64,000 bases of DNA from Streptomyces plumbidurans (GTDB lineage: Bacteria > Actinomycetota > Actinomycetes > Streptomycetales > Streptomycetaceae): NCBI RefSeq assembly GCF_019857225.1, contig NZ_JAFJSY010000020.1, forward strand, positions 47,176 to 111,175, written 5' to 3'. The notes under the pieces were generated by a model that was given only the letters and a program-made list of their open reading frames with translations, searched no databases and was not told the origin of the DNA. Below are positions 8,053 to 16,292 of the stretch, piece after piece. Both the position numbers and the translations under genes were made by a program. The first letter of the stretch is position 1. Every line of letters starts with the position of its first letter.

Positions 8053-9381
8053 TCACCGCACCAGACATGGGCGTTTGGCGTCGAAGGCCCAGTCCTCGAT
8101 CAGGTACCGCATCCCCACGGCGTCGTCGCGGCCCGACAGGGCCTTCTCCTCGTACAACTCGTGCGCTGCGAGAAGCCGGTCGCGGTCCAGCCGGACACCC
8201 AGCCCGGGAGTGTCCGGCACGGCGACCTCGCCACCGGTGATGCGCGGGGGCTGCACGGTCAACCGCTCCAGCCCCTCCTGCCAGATCCAGTGGGTGTCGA
8301 GGGCGTTGTACTCCCCCGGGGCGGCGGCCCCGCAGTGCGCCATCATCGCCAGCGAGATGTCGAAGTGGTTGTTGGAATGGCAGCCCCAGGTCAGCCCGGT
8401 CGCCTGGCACAGCTGCGCGACCCGTACCGACCCCTGCATCGTCCAGAAGTGCGGGTCCGCCAGCGGGATGGACACCGACTGCAGGGCGAGGGCGTGGGTC
8501 AGCTGACGCCAGTCCGTGGCGATCATGTTGGTGGCGGTGGGCAGCCCGGTGGCCCGGCGGAACTCGGCGAGGATCTCCCGGCCGGAGTAGCCGCCCTCGG
8601 CTCCGCACGGGTCCTCGGCGTAGGCAAGGGTGCCGACGAGCGGGCGGCACAGCTCGACGGCCTCGCGCAGTGACCAGGCGCCGTTGGGGTCGAGGGTGAT
8701 CCGGGCCTCGGGGAACCGCTCCTTGAGCGCGACGACGGCCTTGACCTCCTCGCTGCCCGGCAGGACACCGCCCTTGAGCTTGAAGTCGCGGAACCCGTAG
8801 CGGTCGTAGGCGGCCTCGGCCTGGCGGACGATCGCCTGCGGGGTCAGTGCCTCCTCGTGCCGGATGCGGTGCCACTCCACGTCCGCGTCGGGTTCGCGGA
8901 CGTAGTCCAGGTCCGTGCGGTCCGGGTCGCCGACGTAGAAGAGGTAGCCCAGCATCCGTACGGCATCGCGCTGCCGTCCGTCGCCCAGCAGGGCCGCCAC
9001 CGGGACCTCCAGATGCTGGCCGAGCAGGTCCAAAAGCGCCGACTCGACCGCGGTGACCGCGTGCACCGTGGTGCGCAGGTCGAAGGTCTGGGCGCCGCGT
9101 CCGCCCTGGTCGCGGTCGGCGAAGGCGTTCTGGACGGCGCGCAGGACGCGTTTGTGGTCGCCCAGGCGGGCGCCGAGGACCAGGCGTTCGGCGTCTTGCA
9201 GTGTCTGCGTGATCTTCTCGCCGCCGGGTACCTCACCCAGGCCGGTGCGGCCCTCGGAGTCCTCCAGTACGAGGACGTTGCGGGTGAAGTACGGGGCATG
9301 TGCGCCGGAGAGATTGAGGAGCATGGAGTCCCGGCCGGCGACCGGATATACGGAGAACTTGGTGACGACGGGCTGGCTCAT
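8053..9381 (-). CDS. gudD: Glucarate dehydratase
   Basis: Enolase-superfamily enzyme, 442 aa, that dehydrates D-glucarate (often L-idarate too) to 5-keto-4-deoxyglucarate in sugar-acid catabolism. The Lys-x-Lys base pair is in FRDFKLKGG. Metal ligands appear as DPNGAW and EDPCG, followed by ATNMIATDW, and the catalytic His is in CHSNNHFD. Length and motif order match the family throughout. The start MSQPVVTKF was chosen by family N-terminus; the frame opens 31 codons earlier without support. It is divergent from an MFS gene (106-bp gap), a common arrangement for sugar-acid uptake, but no aldolase or dehydrogenase of the pathway is adjacent. Confidence 0.92.
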   Translation of the reverse strand: MSQPVVTKFSVYPVAGRDSMLLNLSGAHAPYFTRNVLVLEDSEGRTGLGEVPGGEKITQTLQDAERLVLGARLGDHKRVLRAVQNAFADRDQGGRGAQTFDLRTTVHAVTAVESALLDLLGQHLEVPVAALLGDGRQRDAVRMLGYLFYVGDPDRTDLDYVREPDADVEWHRIRHEEALTPQAIVRQAEAAYDRYGFRDFKLKGGVLPGSEEVKAVVALKERFPEARITLDPNGAWSLREAVELCRPLVGTLAYAEDPCGAEGGYSGREILAEFRRATGLPTATNMIATDWRQLTHALALQSVSIPLADPHFWTMQGSVRVAQLCQATGLTWGCHSNNHFDISLAMMAHCGAAAPGEYNALDTHWIWQEGLERLTVQPPRITGGEVAVPDTPGLGVRLDRDRLLAAHELYEEKALSGRDDAVGMRYLIEDWAFDAKRPCLVR

Positions 9382-9487
9382 GACGGGCGGTACCGCTCTC
9401 GTGAGATCGGACAGGACGGCTGGGGCGGGAACACGGAGGACCGCAATCACCTTGCCCGATGGCGGCCCGCACACCTAGCCTGATTTT

Positions 9488-10696
9488 GTGCCGCAAATAA
9501 ACAAAGCCCGTACGCACAACGTCGTGCCGGGCCACCCCCGCAGCGACCTCGCCCGGCTCCGAGTGGCGATCACCGTCTTCTTCGCCCTCGACGGCTTCAT
9601 CTTCGCCGGGTGGGTCGTCCGCATCCCGGCCATCAAGCACCAGACGGGCGCCTCCGCCAGCGCGCTCGGGCTCGCGCTGCTGGGCGTGTCCGCCGGTGCC
9701 GTTCTCACGATGACGCTCACCGGGCGGCTCTGCCGTCGCTTCGGCAATCATCAGGTCACCGTGACGTGCGCGGTGCTCCTCTCCCTCAGCGTCGCCCTGC
9801 CGCCGCTCACGCACTCGGCACTGGCCCTCGGCGCCGTCCTGGTGGTCTTCGGCAGCGCGTACGGCAGCATCAACGTGGCGTTCAACAGCGCGGCCGTCGA
9901 CCTGGTGAGGGCGCTGCGGCGGCCGATCATGCCCAGCTTCCACGCCGCGTTCAGCCTCGGCGGCATGGCAGGTGCCGGGCTCGGCGGACTGGTCGCCGGG
10001 GCGCTGTCCCCCACCCAGCACCTGCTCGGTCTGACCGTGATCGGTCTGATCGTCACCGCCGTGACCGGGCGCACGCTGCTGCGCCTCCAGCCGCCGGAGC
10101 CGCCCGAGAGCACGCCCGGCGAAGCGGTCGCCCCGCGCCGGCTGGACCGCCGCACCCGCGGTCTCGTGATCACGTTCGGTCTGATCGCCCTGTGCACGGC
10201 GTACGGCGAGGGGGCCCTGGCGGACTGGAGCGCGCTCCACCTCCAACAGGACCTGGACGCCACGGCGGGCGCGGCGGCGGTCGGCTACTCCTGCTTCGCG
10301 CTGGCCATGACCATCGGCAGGCTGACGGGCACGCGGCTGCTCGAACGGCTGGGGCGGACCCGCACGATGGTGCTCGGAGGGAGCACGGCGGCCGCCGGAA
10401 TGCTCCTCGGCGCGCTCGCTCCGTCCCTGTGGACGGCCTTCCTCGGCTTCGTGATCACCGGCCTCGGCCTCGCCAACCTCTTCCCCGTCGCCGTCGAACG
10501 CGCCGGCTCCCTGGCCGGCCCCGACGGCGTCGCGATCGCCTCCACCCTCGGCTACGGCGGCATGCTGCTCGGCCCACCCGCCATCGGCTTCATGGCCGAC
10601 TGGTTCTCCCTCCCCACCGCCCTGACCAGCGTCGCCGTCCTGGCGGCAACGGCTGCACTGATCGCCTTCCTGACCCGCAGGGCGACGGCACGCTGA
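9488..10696 (+). CDS. MFS transporter, divergent from gudD
   Basis: A 402-aa major facilitator with about twelve membrane segments, GTG start. The first loop contains WVVRIPAIK and the middle region AYGEGALADWSALHL. Both motifs recur in the MFS gene convergent with it at 10773-11981, so the two are paralogues. The position opposite glucarate dehydratase suggests uptake or efflux of a sugar acid, but it is not of the GudP/ACS type, so this is only context. It ends before a 38-bp perfect palindrome. Confidence 0.85.
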   Translation: MPQINKARTHNVVPGHPRSDLARLRVAITVFFALDGFIFAGWVVRIPAIKHQTGASASALGLALLGVSAGAVLTMTLTGRLCRRFGNHQVTVTCAVLLSLSVALPPLTHSALALGAVLVVFGSAYGSINVAFNSAAVDLVRALRRPIMPSFHAAFSLGGMAGAGLGGLVAGALSPTQHLLGLTVIGLIVTAVTGRTLLRLQPPEPPESTPGEAVAPRRLDRRTRGLVITFGLIALCTAYGEGALADWSALHLQQDLDATAGAAAVGYSCFALAMTIGRLTGTRLLERLGRTRTMVLGGSTAAAGMLLGALAPSLWTAFLGFVITGLGLANLFPVAVERAGSLAGPDGVAIASTLGYGGMLLGPPAIGFMADWFSLPTALTSVAVLAATAALIAFLTRRATAR

Positions 10697-10730
10697 TGCG
10701 GCCTACCGCTCGCCCACTCCAGGCGCGCCA

Positions 10731-10768
10731 GCGCGCTGCCCCGCCCCAGCTGGGGCGGGGCAGCGCGC
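10731..10768. terminator. Perfect 38-bp palindromic terminator
   Basis: A 17-bp perfectly paired GC-rich stem (10731-10747 with 10752-10768) around AGCT, itself palindromic. It lies between two convergent paralogous MFS genes, 34 nt after one stop and 4 nt before the other, so it should terminate in both directions. Confidence 0.88.
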
Positions 10769-10772
10769 GTGG

Positions 10773-11981
10773 TCAGGCAGGATCAGCAGCAAGAGGCGCG
10801 GATTCCTTGGTCGGCGTCCAGCGCAGCCGAGTCGTGCACAAGGAGACGATCACGGCTGAGGCCGCGACGACGCCCATCCCCCAGGCCAGGTCGCTGACTC
10901 CGGCGACGAAGCCGATCAGTGCGGGGCCGGCCAGTAGGCCGGTGGTGCCCATGGAGGCGACCAGGGAGAGGGCGTCCGGGCCTTCGGCGGCCGCGGCCAC
11001 GTAGAGGCACGGGGTCACGGCGGCGACGCCGAGTCCCACGCAGGCGAACCCGATGAGTGCGGGCACCACGCCTCCGGCCAGCAGAGCGAGGGCAAGGCCC
11101 GTGCCCGCGACGGCGCTGCCGATCCGGACGACCCGGGCGTCGCCCCAGCGGCTGCGCCAGTTGTCGCCGAAGAGGCGCGCGACGACCATCGTGCCCGAGA
11201 CGACGGCGATGCCCAGCGGAGCGACCTGGGACGACGCGTCGGCGATGTCCTTCAGGTACAGCGCCGACCAGTCGTTCATGGCGCCTTCGACCACCTCGCC
11301 GAACACCATGGCGACACCGAGCCACACCATCACCAGCGACGGCTTCGTCAGCCGGCGCGGGCGCTTGGCCCCCTTGCGCTCGCCCTGCTCCGCCGCGGGC
11401 TGCTGGTCCTGCGGGTCGTCGGGCAGCAGCCGGAGCCGGGCGCCCCCGAGGAGCAGTACGAGCACCACCGAGGCGGCGGCGAAGTGCGGCAGGAGGTCCG
11501 AGGTCAGGGCGTTCATGCCCGAAGCCACCACCGCGGCGAGGAACGACCCGGCACTGAAGGTGGCGTGCAGCTGGGTCATGGCAGTACGCCCGTGCGCCTT
11601 TTCGAGCGCGGCACCCTGCGCGTTCATGGCCACGTTCAGACAGCCGACCGCCACACCGTCGGCGCACAGGATCAGCAGGGCCACCGGGTAGTTCGGTGCC
11701 GCCGACAGGGCGAAGAGGATCCCCACCAGGCACAGCCCGGAGACCAGGGCGAGCAGCCGCGCGCCCAGGCGTCTCATCAGGAACGCGATCAGGGGGAAGG
11801 AGGCCACCGCTCCCACCCCGGTGGCCATCAGCAGCAGGCCCACTTCCCCCGTGTTCAGGTCGAGCCGGGCCTTGAGGGCGGGGATCCGGGAGACCCAGGT
11901 GGCGTACTGGAAGCCGAGGAAGCAGAACAGCGCGGCGATCGCCAATTGCGTTCGCCTGAAGTCGTCTAGGACACGGGGCAT
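10773..11981 (-). CDS. MFS transporter, last gene of the dioxygenase-decarboxylase cassette
   Basis: A 402-aa, roughly twelve-helix major facilitator. It contains WVSRIPALK in the first loop and FGEVVEGAMNDWSALYL in the centre, shared in outline with the paralogue at 9488-10696. The ATG at 11981 lies 16 nt inside the end of the GNAT gene, so the two are co-transcribed and probably translationally coupled. As the final gene of a five-gene operon it most likely exports the product made by the upstream enzymes. That role is inferred from position only. Confidence 0.85.
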   Translation of the reverse strand: MPRVLDDFRRTQLAIAALFCFLGFQYATWVSRIPALKARLDLNTGEVGLLLMATGVGAVASFPLIAFLMRRLGARLLALVSGLCLVGILFALSAAPNYPVALLILCADGVAVGCLNVAMNAQGAALEKAHGRTAMTQLHATFSAGSFLAAVVASGMNALTSDLLPHFAAASVVLVLLLGGARLRLLPDDPQDQQPAAEQGERKGAKRPRRLTKPSLVMVWLGVAMVFGEVVEGAMNDWSALYLKDIADASSQVAPLGIAVVSGTMVVARLFGDNWRSRWGDARVVRIGSAVAGTGLALALLAGGVVPALIGFACVGLGVAAVTPCLYVAAAAEGPDALSLVASMGTTGLLAGPALIGFVAGVSDLAWGMGVVAASAVIVSLCTTRLRWTPTKESAPLAADPA

Positions 11982-12514
11982 GGGAAGCGGGCCACCTCTT
12001 TCGTAGCGCCGGTACCGCTTCCGGGCACCGCGGTGGACATGTACACGGCGTCGTCGCCGTAGCTCTCGCAAAGGCGGATCTCCGGATGGGCCCGGAATCC
12101 GCGCGACGCCCAGAAGGGCGCCATTCCGCCGACCGCCACGAGCGAGATGTGCTCGTACGCGGGCCGTGCGGTGTCCGTCAGCCGGGCCAGCAGCCGGCTG
12201 CCCCATCCCCGGCCCCGCTGGTCCTCGGCGACGACGATGTCGTGGAGGTGGAGGTTGCTCACGTGGTGCACGGGCTCCTCGGTGCGGGCCAGATCCGGGT
12301 ACTGGAACCTCGGGTAGGGCAGGGAGAGCAGATACCCCGTGACGCGTCCGCCGAGGTCCAGCACGAAGCAGGTGCCGGGCGAGATGCGGCCCTTGGACTC
12401 CAGCGCCGCCTGCCCTTCGGACAGCGAAGTGCCCGCGTACGCCTCGGCCTCCAGGGCCGCCACGGCCGGCCAGTCGCCGTCGCGCACCGGGCGGATGCCC
12501 GCGTGAGGGTTCAC
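11966..12514 (-). CDS. GNAT-family N-acetyltransferase in the cassette
   Basis: A 182-aa acetyl-CoA-dependent acyltransferase. The acetyl-CoA pyrophosphate loop is visible as EDQRGRGWGSRLL (RxxGxG/A type), preceded by the strand LHLHDIVV. The GTG start at 12514 shares a GTGA overlap with the stop of the decarboxylase gene, and its own tail overlaps the MFS start by 16 nt. In this operon it could acetylate the amine produced by decarboxylation, or serve for self-protection. Its substrate cannot be read from sequence. Confidence 0.85.
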   Translation of the reverse strand: MNPHAGIRPVRDGDWPAVAALEAEAYAGTSLSEGQAALESKGRISPGTCFVLDLGGRVTGYLLSLPYPRFQYPDLARTEEPVHHVSNLHLHDIVVAEDQRGRGWGSRLLARLTDTARPAYEHISLVAVGGMAPFWASRGFRAHPEIRLCESYGDDAVYMSTAVPGSGTGATKEVARFPCPVS

Positions 12515-13719
12515 GTCTCCCGCCCTCCCGCGCCCGCGCCTGCCCGCCCGCTCCCGTCATGGACCGACGTGTGCGCGAGCGGCCCGAAGCCGTTGAAGCC
12601 CTGGGTCATGTAGCTGGTGGCGTAGGCGCCGGCGGACAGGACCCACACCGGGTCCCCCGAGGCGAGCGCCTCGGGCACCAGGCGGTGCGCCGCTCCGTAG
12701 GCGTCGTCGCTGTCGCAGGTCGGGCCCGCGACCACGGCGGAGACGTACTCGCCCTCGGTGTGGCCGGGGAAGACGAGCCGGTGGCACAACTCGTCCATCT
12801 CGTACAGGCCGTTGAACTTGCCGCAGCTCAGGTACAGCCAGTGCGCCCGCTCCCCGTCGGGCTGACGGCGTTCGGTCAGCCGGTACACATGCGCCCGGAT
12901 GGCGCCGTGGTCGGCGACCAGGTGCCGGCCGGGCTCCATGACGAAGTCGAGGGGTGCGTCGTTGAGCGCCCGCAGGTGCTCCATGCCCTCGCGCAGGACG
13001 GCGAACATCTTGTCCAGCGGAGGTTCGAGCCGTCTGCCGTGCCGGTCGAGATAGCCGAGCGCGGGCAGGCCGCCGCCGAGGTTGACGTGGTCGAGCACGA
13101 TCCCGTGCCCGCGCAGCGCCACCATCGTGTCGGCCAGCAGCTCGACGGCCTGCTGCCAGGCCTCGTACGTCATCTGCTGCGAGCCGACGTGCACCGACAG
13201 CCCCGCCGGGGTGAGGCCCGCGGCCCGCGCCGCCGTCAGCACGGCGACGGCGTCCTCCTGCGAGCAGCCGAACTTCCGGCTGAGGCCCCACAGGGCGCCC
13301 TCCCCGCTGGTGGCGAGGCGGCAGTACACACGGGCGCCGGGGGCGTGCGCGGCGATCGCTGCCACGTCCTGCACGCTGTCCGTGGCGAAGGTGTGCACGC
13401 CGAGCCGATGGGCCTCGGCGATGTTGGCGTCGGACTTCACGGTGTTGCCGTAGTGGATCAGTCCGGCGGGCACGCCCAGCCGCAGTGCCTGGGTGATCTC
13501 GGCGGGGCTCGCCGCGTCGAAGCCGGCGCCCCGGCCGGCGAGGCAGGTCAGCACCTCGTCGACGGGGCATGCCTTCATCGCGAACCGGACGGCGACGTCC
13601 GGCAGTTCACGCATCAGGTGGTCGTACTGGCCCGCGATCCCCGGGAGGTCGAAGACGATGCAGTCCGACGACGCGCCGGCCAGTGCGGCGGCCAGCCGCG
13701 TGTCCAGCTCCGCGCTCAC
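12511..13719 (-). CDS. Fold-type III PLP-dependent decarboxylase (ornithine/diaminopimelate type)
   Basis: A 402-aa PLP enzyme of the alanine-racemase-fold decarboxylases acting on basic amino acids. The PLP lysine is Lys49 in RFAMKACP. The phosphate-binding glycines are LGGGLP (214-219) and EPGR (262-265). The catalytic cysteine motif is CDSDD (335-339), and the active-site tyrosine segment is GAYATSY. The CGKFNGLYEM segment lies in the substrate-specificity region and is more ornithine-decarboxylase-like than LysA-like. The GTG start overlaps the DUF6271 stop by four bases. With no lysine-biosynthesis genes nearby, a specialised-metabolism role is more likely than lysA. Confidence 0.87.
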   Translation of the reverse strand: MSAELDTRLAAALAGASSDCIVFDLPGIAGQYDHLMRELPDVAVRFAMKACPVDEVLTCLAGRGAGFDAASPAEITQALRLGVPAGLIHYGNTVKSDANIAEAHRLGVHTFATDSVQDVAAIAAHAPGARVYCRLATSGEGALWGLSRKFGCSQEDAVAVLTAARAAGLTPAGLSVHVGSQQMTYEAWQQAVELLADTMVALRGHGIVLDHVNLGGGLPALGYLDRHGRRLEPPLDKMFAVLREGMEHLRALNDAPLDFVMEPGRHLVADHGAIRAHVYRLTERRQPDGERAHWLYLSCGKFNGLYEMDELCHRLVFPGHTEGEYVSAVVAGPTCDSDDAYGAAHRLVPEALASGDPVWVLSAGAYATSYMTQGFNGFGPLAHTSVHDGSGRAGAGAGGRET

Positions 13720-15077
13720 GCGTCCGCACTCCCGAGGCCGGTCTCCCGGGCCGCCCGCACCAGCGTGGGCCAGGCGTCGATCAGCACGGCGAAGTCCTCG
13801 GTGTCCGACTCGGCCTCGTCCAGCAGCTGTTCGCGCCGTGAGTCCATCAGGTCGGCGAACTCCGCGTAGCGGCCGCCCAGTTTGCGGTAGGAGGTGCTGA
13901 CGCGGTCCAGCCGCCAGATGTTGTCGGCCCGGTCGAGACCCGTGCTCTCCCTGAGGAAGCCGGAGATGGTGTCGCCGCGCACCTGCTCGTGCTCGTCGAG
14001 CAGCGCGGCGCCGGCCGAACCCATCCTGTCGTAGACGAAGTTGAGGTAGAGCATCGACAGCAGGAACTTCACGAACCGCATCTGGTACGCCCGGAATCCG
14101 GCGTCGGTGCGGCGGTACGGGGTGTAATAGTTCTCGATGTTGCGGTTGTGCAGCACGCCGGGCAGGGCGGCGTCGTGGATGAGGTGGAAGAGGAAGTAGT
14201 CGGTGCCGATGGTGTCGGTACCCGGCGGCAGCGGTACGCGCTCGTAGACCTCGTGGTGGAAGCCGATGTTGCTCATGTCGACCCGCATGGGGTCGACCAC
14301 CGTCAGCGTCGAGTGGTCGCCGGTGAAGGGGTCCGTTCCGGCGCCCTTGAAGGACTCCTCGACCAGCTGCCGCTTCTGCTCCTCCGACCAGTCGACCGGC
14401 CCCCACAGGCTGACCACGTCGTGGTAGACGCCGGCGTCGAGCCGCTCGATCTCGGCGATGTCCACGGACGGTTCACCGATGAACGACGAGCCGACCATGG
14501 ACACGGGGCGGTGGGCGTGGTCCGGCGCGAGGAGGGTCTCGGACACCGCGGCGGACGCCTCGGTGGCGGGCTTGCCGAGCGAGGCCAGCTCGTGATGGAT
14601 CGGGAAGACCTTCTCGCCGTCGAAGACCTGGTAGGTGCAGTCGGAGTCCCTGCGGTGCACGGACCGGCAGCCGAGCGCACTGGCGATCAGGAAGGCACGG
14701 TTGGTGCAGGCGCCGTAGGACAGGGCGGCGGGCAGCATCAGTTCGAGCATCCGCTCCGGCGCGGCGAGGCCGGAGTGCCGGATCGCCCTGCGCAGGAAGT
14801 CGCGCTGCTGCGACTCGTCGAGGTGGTGCACGGTGACGTTCGCAGCGGCCGGCAACTCGGCGACGGCGCGGGCGTGTTCGGCGCGCGTGGCCTCCTCGCT
14901 GGAGTCGAGGATCAGCAGATCCACCTCGACGGCGAAGGTGCGGGCCGCGTACGCCGCCTCCTCGCCGATCTCGGCGATCGCGGCGGAACAGGCCCTGTTC
15001 GTGGGGAGGGTGAGGCAGATCCGGGCCGTGCTGGTCCGGTCCGTGCTGGTCCGGTCCGTGCTGGTCTGTCGGTTCAC
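13716..15077 (-). CDS. DUF6271 family protein, glycosyltransferase-like
   Basis: A 453-aa protein. After a repetitive N-terminus (TSTDR TSTDR TSTAR, residues 5-19), the segment ICLTLPTNRACSAAI...EVDLLILDSS resembles the first beta-alpha-beta unit of a GT-A nucleotide-sugar fold. The rest is unfamiliar apart from conserved-looking NRNIENYYTPYRR. I recall this as the actinobacterial DUF6271 family, for which I know no demonstrated activity. The GTG start overlaps the dioxygenase stop (GTGA), and its own stop overlaps the decarboxylase start, placing it in the centre of the cassette. A sugar- or nucleotidyl-transfer role is only a structural guess. Confidence 0.7.
   Translation of the reverse strand: MNRQTSTDRTSTDRTSTARICLTLPTNRACSAAIAEIGEEAAYAARTFAVEVDLLILDSSEEATRAEHARAVAELPAAANVTVHHLDESQQRDFLRRAIRHSGLAAPERMLELMLPAALSYGACTNRAFLIASALGCRSVHRRDSDCTYQVFDGEKVFPIHHELASLGKPATEASAAVSETLLAPDHAHRPVSMVGSSFIGEPSVDIAEIERLDAGVYHDVVSLWGPVDWSEEQKRQLVEESFKGAGTDPFTGDHSTLTVVDPMRVDMSNIGFHHEVYERVPLPPGTDTIGTDYFLFHLIHDAALPGVLHNRNIENYYTPYRRTDAGFRAYQMRFVKFLLSMLYLNFVYDRMGSAGAALLDEHEQVRGDTISGFLRESTGLDRADNIWRLDRVSTSYRKLGGRYAEFADLMDSRREQLLDEAESDTEDFAVLIDAWPTLVRAARETGLGSADA
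15026..15070. repeat. Three-copy 15-bp in-frame tandem repeat
   Basis: Two exact copies of a 15-bp unit (15026-15040, 15041-15055) and a degenerate third (15056-15070) lie inside the start of the DUF6271 gene and encode TSTDR-type pentapeptides. The unit is a multiple of three, so copy-number change would keep the frame. Confidence 0.9.
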
Positions 15078-16105
15078 TTCGCGCTCTCTTGTCCGGTCCA
15101 GGAGTCGAGCCCGAGCAGCTTCCTGCCGAGGTCGTTGAGCGTGGCGGGGCCGTACCGCAGCGACTCGGGCCGCTCGGCGTCCCCCAGCAGCGTTCCGTTC
15201 CAGTCCGGTGTGCTGAGCGTGCGCCAGGACTCCGCACGGGAGTCGCGCAGTTCCTCGTGCTCCTCCAGGGCGGGCATCATCGACAGGTACTGCACGGCCC
15301 GCACGCCGTTCTCGGAGTGGTTGGGCGCGACGCCGTGGGCCAGCAGCCCGTTGAAGATAAGCAGGTCACCGGCCTGCAGATCGGGGCGTACCACGGGGAA
15401 CTCCGCGCGGTCGACCCCGGGCCTGATCGGATCGCGGCCGGCCGGCTGGGCGATCCGCCACTCCTCGAACTGCCGGAACAGTTCGGGCGAGCACTGGAAG
15501 CCGCCGAGCTCGGGCTGGGTGTCGTTGAGGGCCACGATGCCCTGCACCCGCTGCGGCAGCACGCCGAGGGTGGTGTCGACGTCCCAGTGCAGCTCGATGT
15601 CGAAGCCCTCGTCGGTCGGTTCGATCAGCGAGCGCGAACGGCTGCCCCGGTTGGGCGGGTTGAGGTTCAGCCGGTCGAGCGTGACCCACAGCTCGTCGCA
15701 GTCCCACACGTCGGCGAAGGCGTCGTAGACCCGCTGCGTCTGCCGGTTGTCCCAGATGAGCTGGTGGTGGTACGCCTCGACGAAGCCGTAGACATGCAGG
15801 TCACGGTCCAGGTCCGAGCGGAACTCCCGTTCCTGGTACCAGGTTTCGGGCCGGTCAGGGTCAAGTCCCTGGAACTCCCAGGCAAATTCGAGCAGGCTCT
15901 TCGCCGCGCCCGGCGAGATGGCGTTGCGCACCACCACATAGCCGTACGTCTTCCAGAAGGCGAAGTCGTCCTCCGACAGCACACGGAGCGGCTGTGACTT
16001 CTCGATGTCGCGCAGTTGCGTCTGTGCGAGGTAGGTCTCGCCGTCGGCACTGAAATACGGGCGCTGTGTCTTCGCCCTGTGCAGGTAGCGGGGAGGCGTC
16101 GGCAT
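15074..16105 (-). CDS. Phytanoyl-CoA dioxygenase-family Fe(II)/2-oxoglutarate oxygenase
   Basis: A 343-aa non-haem iron oxygenase, first gene of the five-gene cassette. The iron triad is readable: HWD (His173, Asp175) and the distal His257 in LLAHGVAPN. Arg269 in NGVRAVQY is placed to bind 2-oxoglutarate. Bacterial members hydroxylate or otherwise oxidise small molecules such as amino acids or ectoine. The ATG at 16105 follows GGAG by about 6-7 nt. The following DUF6271 gene overlaps it by four bases. Its pairing with a basic-amino-acid-type decarboxylase suggests an amino acid or its decarboxylation product as substrate; this is inference. Confidence 0.87.
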   Translation of the reverse strand: MPTPPRYLHRAKTQRPYFSADGETYLAQTQLRDIEKSQPLRVLSEDDFAFWKTYGYVVVRNAISPGAAKSLLEFAWEFQGLDPDRPETWYQEREFRSDLDRDLHVYGFVEAYHHQLIWDNRQTQRVYDAFADVWDCDELWVTLDRLNLNPPNRGSRSRSLIEPTDEGFDIELHWDVDTTLGVLPQRVQGIVALNDTQPELGGFQCSPELFRQFEEWRIAQPAGRDPIRPGVDRAEFPVVRPDLQAGDLLIFNGLLAHGVAPNHSENGVRAVQYLSMMPALEEHEELRDSRAESWRTLSTPDWNGTLLGDAERPESLRYGPATLNDLGRKLLGLDSWTGQESAK

Positions 16106-16150
16106 GCATCACTCCAAGGTCCGAGTCCTCAGCGGCCGAGTGGAACCCCC

Positions 16151-16185
16151 AGATCTCCTTCGGTCGAAAGATCTCCATCGGTCGA
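16151..16185. repeat. 18-bp-period tandem repeat in the cassette leader
   Basis: Two 17-bp copies differing at one base (16151-16167 and 16169-16185) lie 46-80 bp upstream of the dioxygenase start, within its likely 5' leader. The spacing is close to two DNA turns, so they could be a regulator binding site. Confidence 0.8.
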
Positions 16186-16199
16186 ACTGAGGTTCCCTC

Positions 16200-16229
16200 A
16201 AAGTGGACTGGACCAATTCGCCATGTCAA
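16200..16229 (-). promoter_or_regulatory. Candidate promoter of the five-gene cassette
   Basis: On the minus strand a perfect TTGACA (-35) at 16229-16224 is followed after 18 bp by CACTTT, a poor -10. If used, transcription would start near 16193 and give a leader of about 90 nt containing the tandem repeat. Confidence 0.4.
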
Positions 16230-16292
16230 CCTGAACCCGGCGAAGTTGCCGCCAACTGCCTGTCAGTTGCCGGTTGTTGAGCAAGCAACCGA

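Noticed and set aside
12511..13719. Decarboxylase as housekeeping lysA
   Set aside because: It sits in an overlapping operon with an oxygenase, a transferase and an exporter, and its CGKFNGLYEM segment is more ornithine-decarboxylase-like. A genome-wide search for a separate lysA would settle it.
14110..14135. TTA read across the complement of GTAATA in the DUF6271 gene, as a possible bldA codon
   Set aside because: In frame it is TAT-TAC (two tyrosines); the TTA spans two codons.
10773..16105. Cassette as an NRPS-independent siderophore locus
   Set aside because: A decarboxylase and GNAT are present, but no IucA/IucC synthetase and no flavin N-hydroxylase; the oxygenase is of the iron/2-oxoglutarate type.
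15861..16229. A possible leader ORF upstream of the dioxygenase beginning MTWRIGPVHFEG
   Set aside because: It continues 200 bp into the dioxygenase gene in another frame, and the part that looked peptide-like is produced by the tandem repeat.
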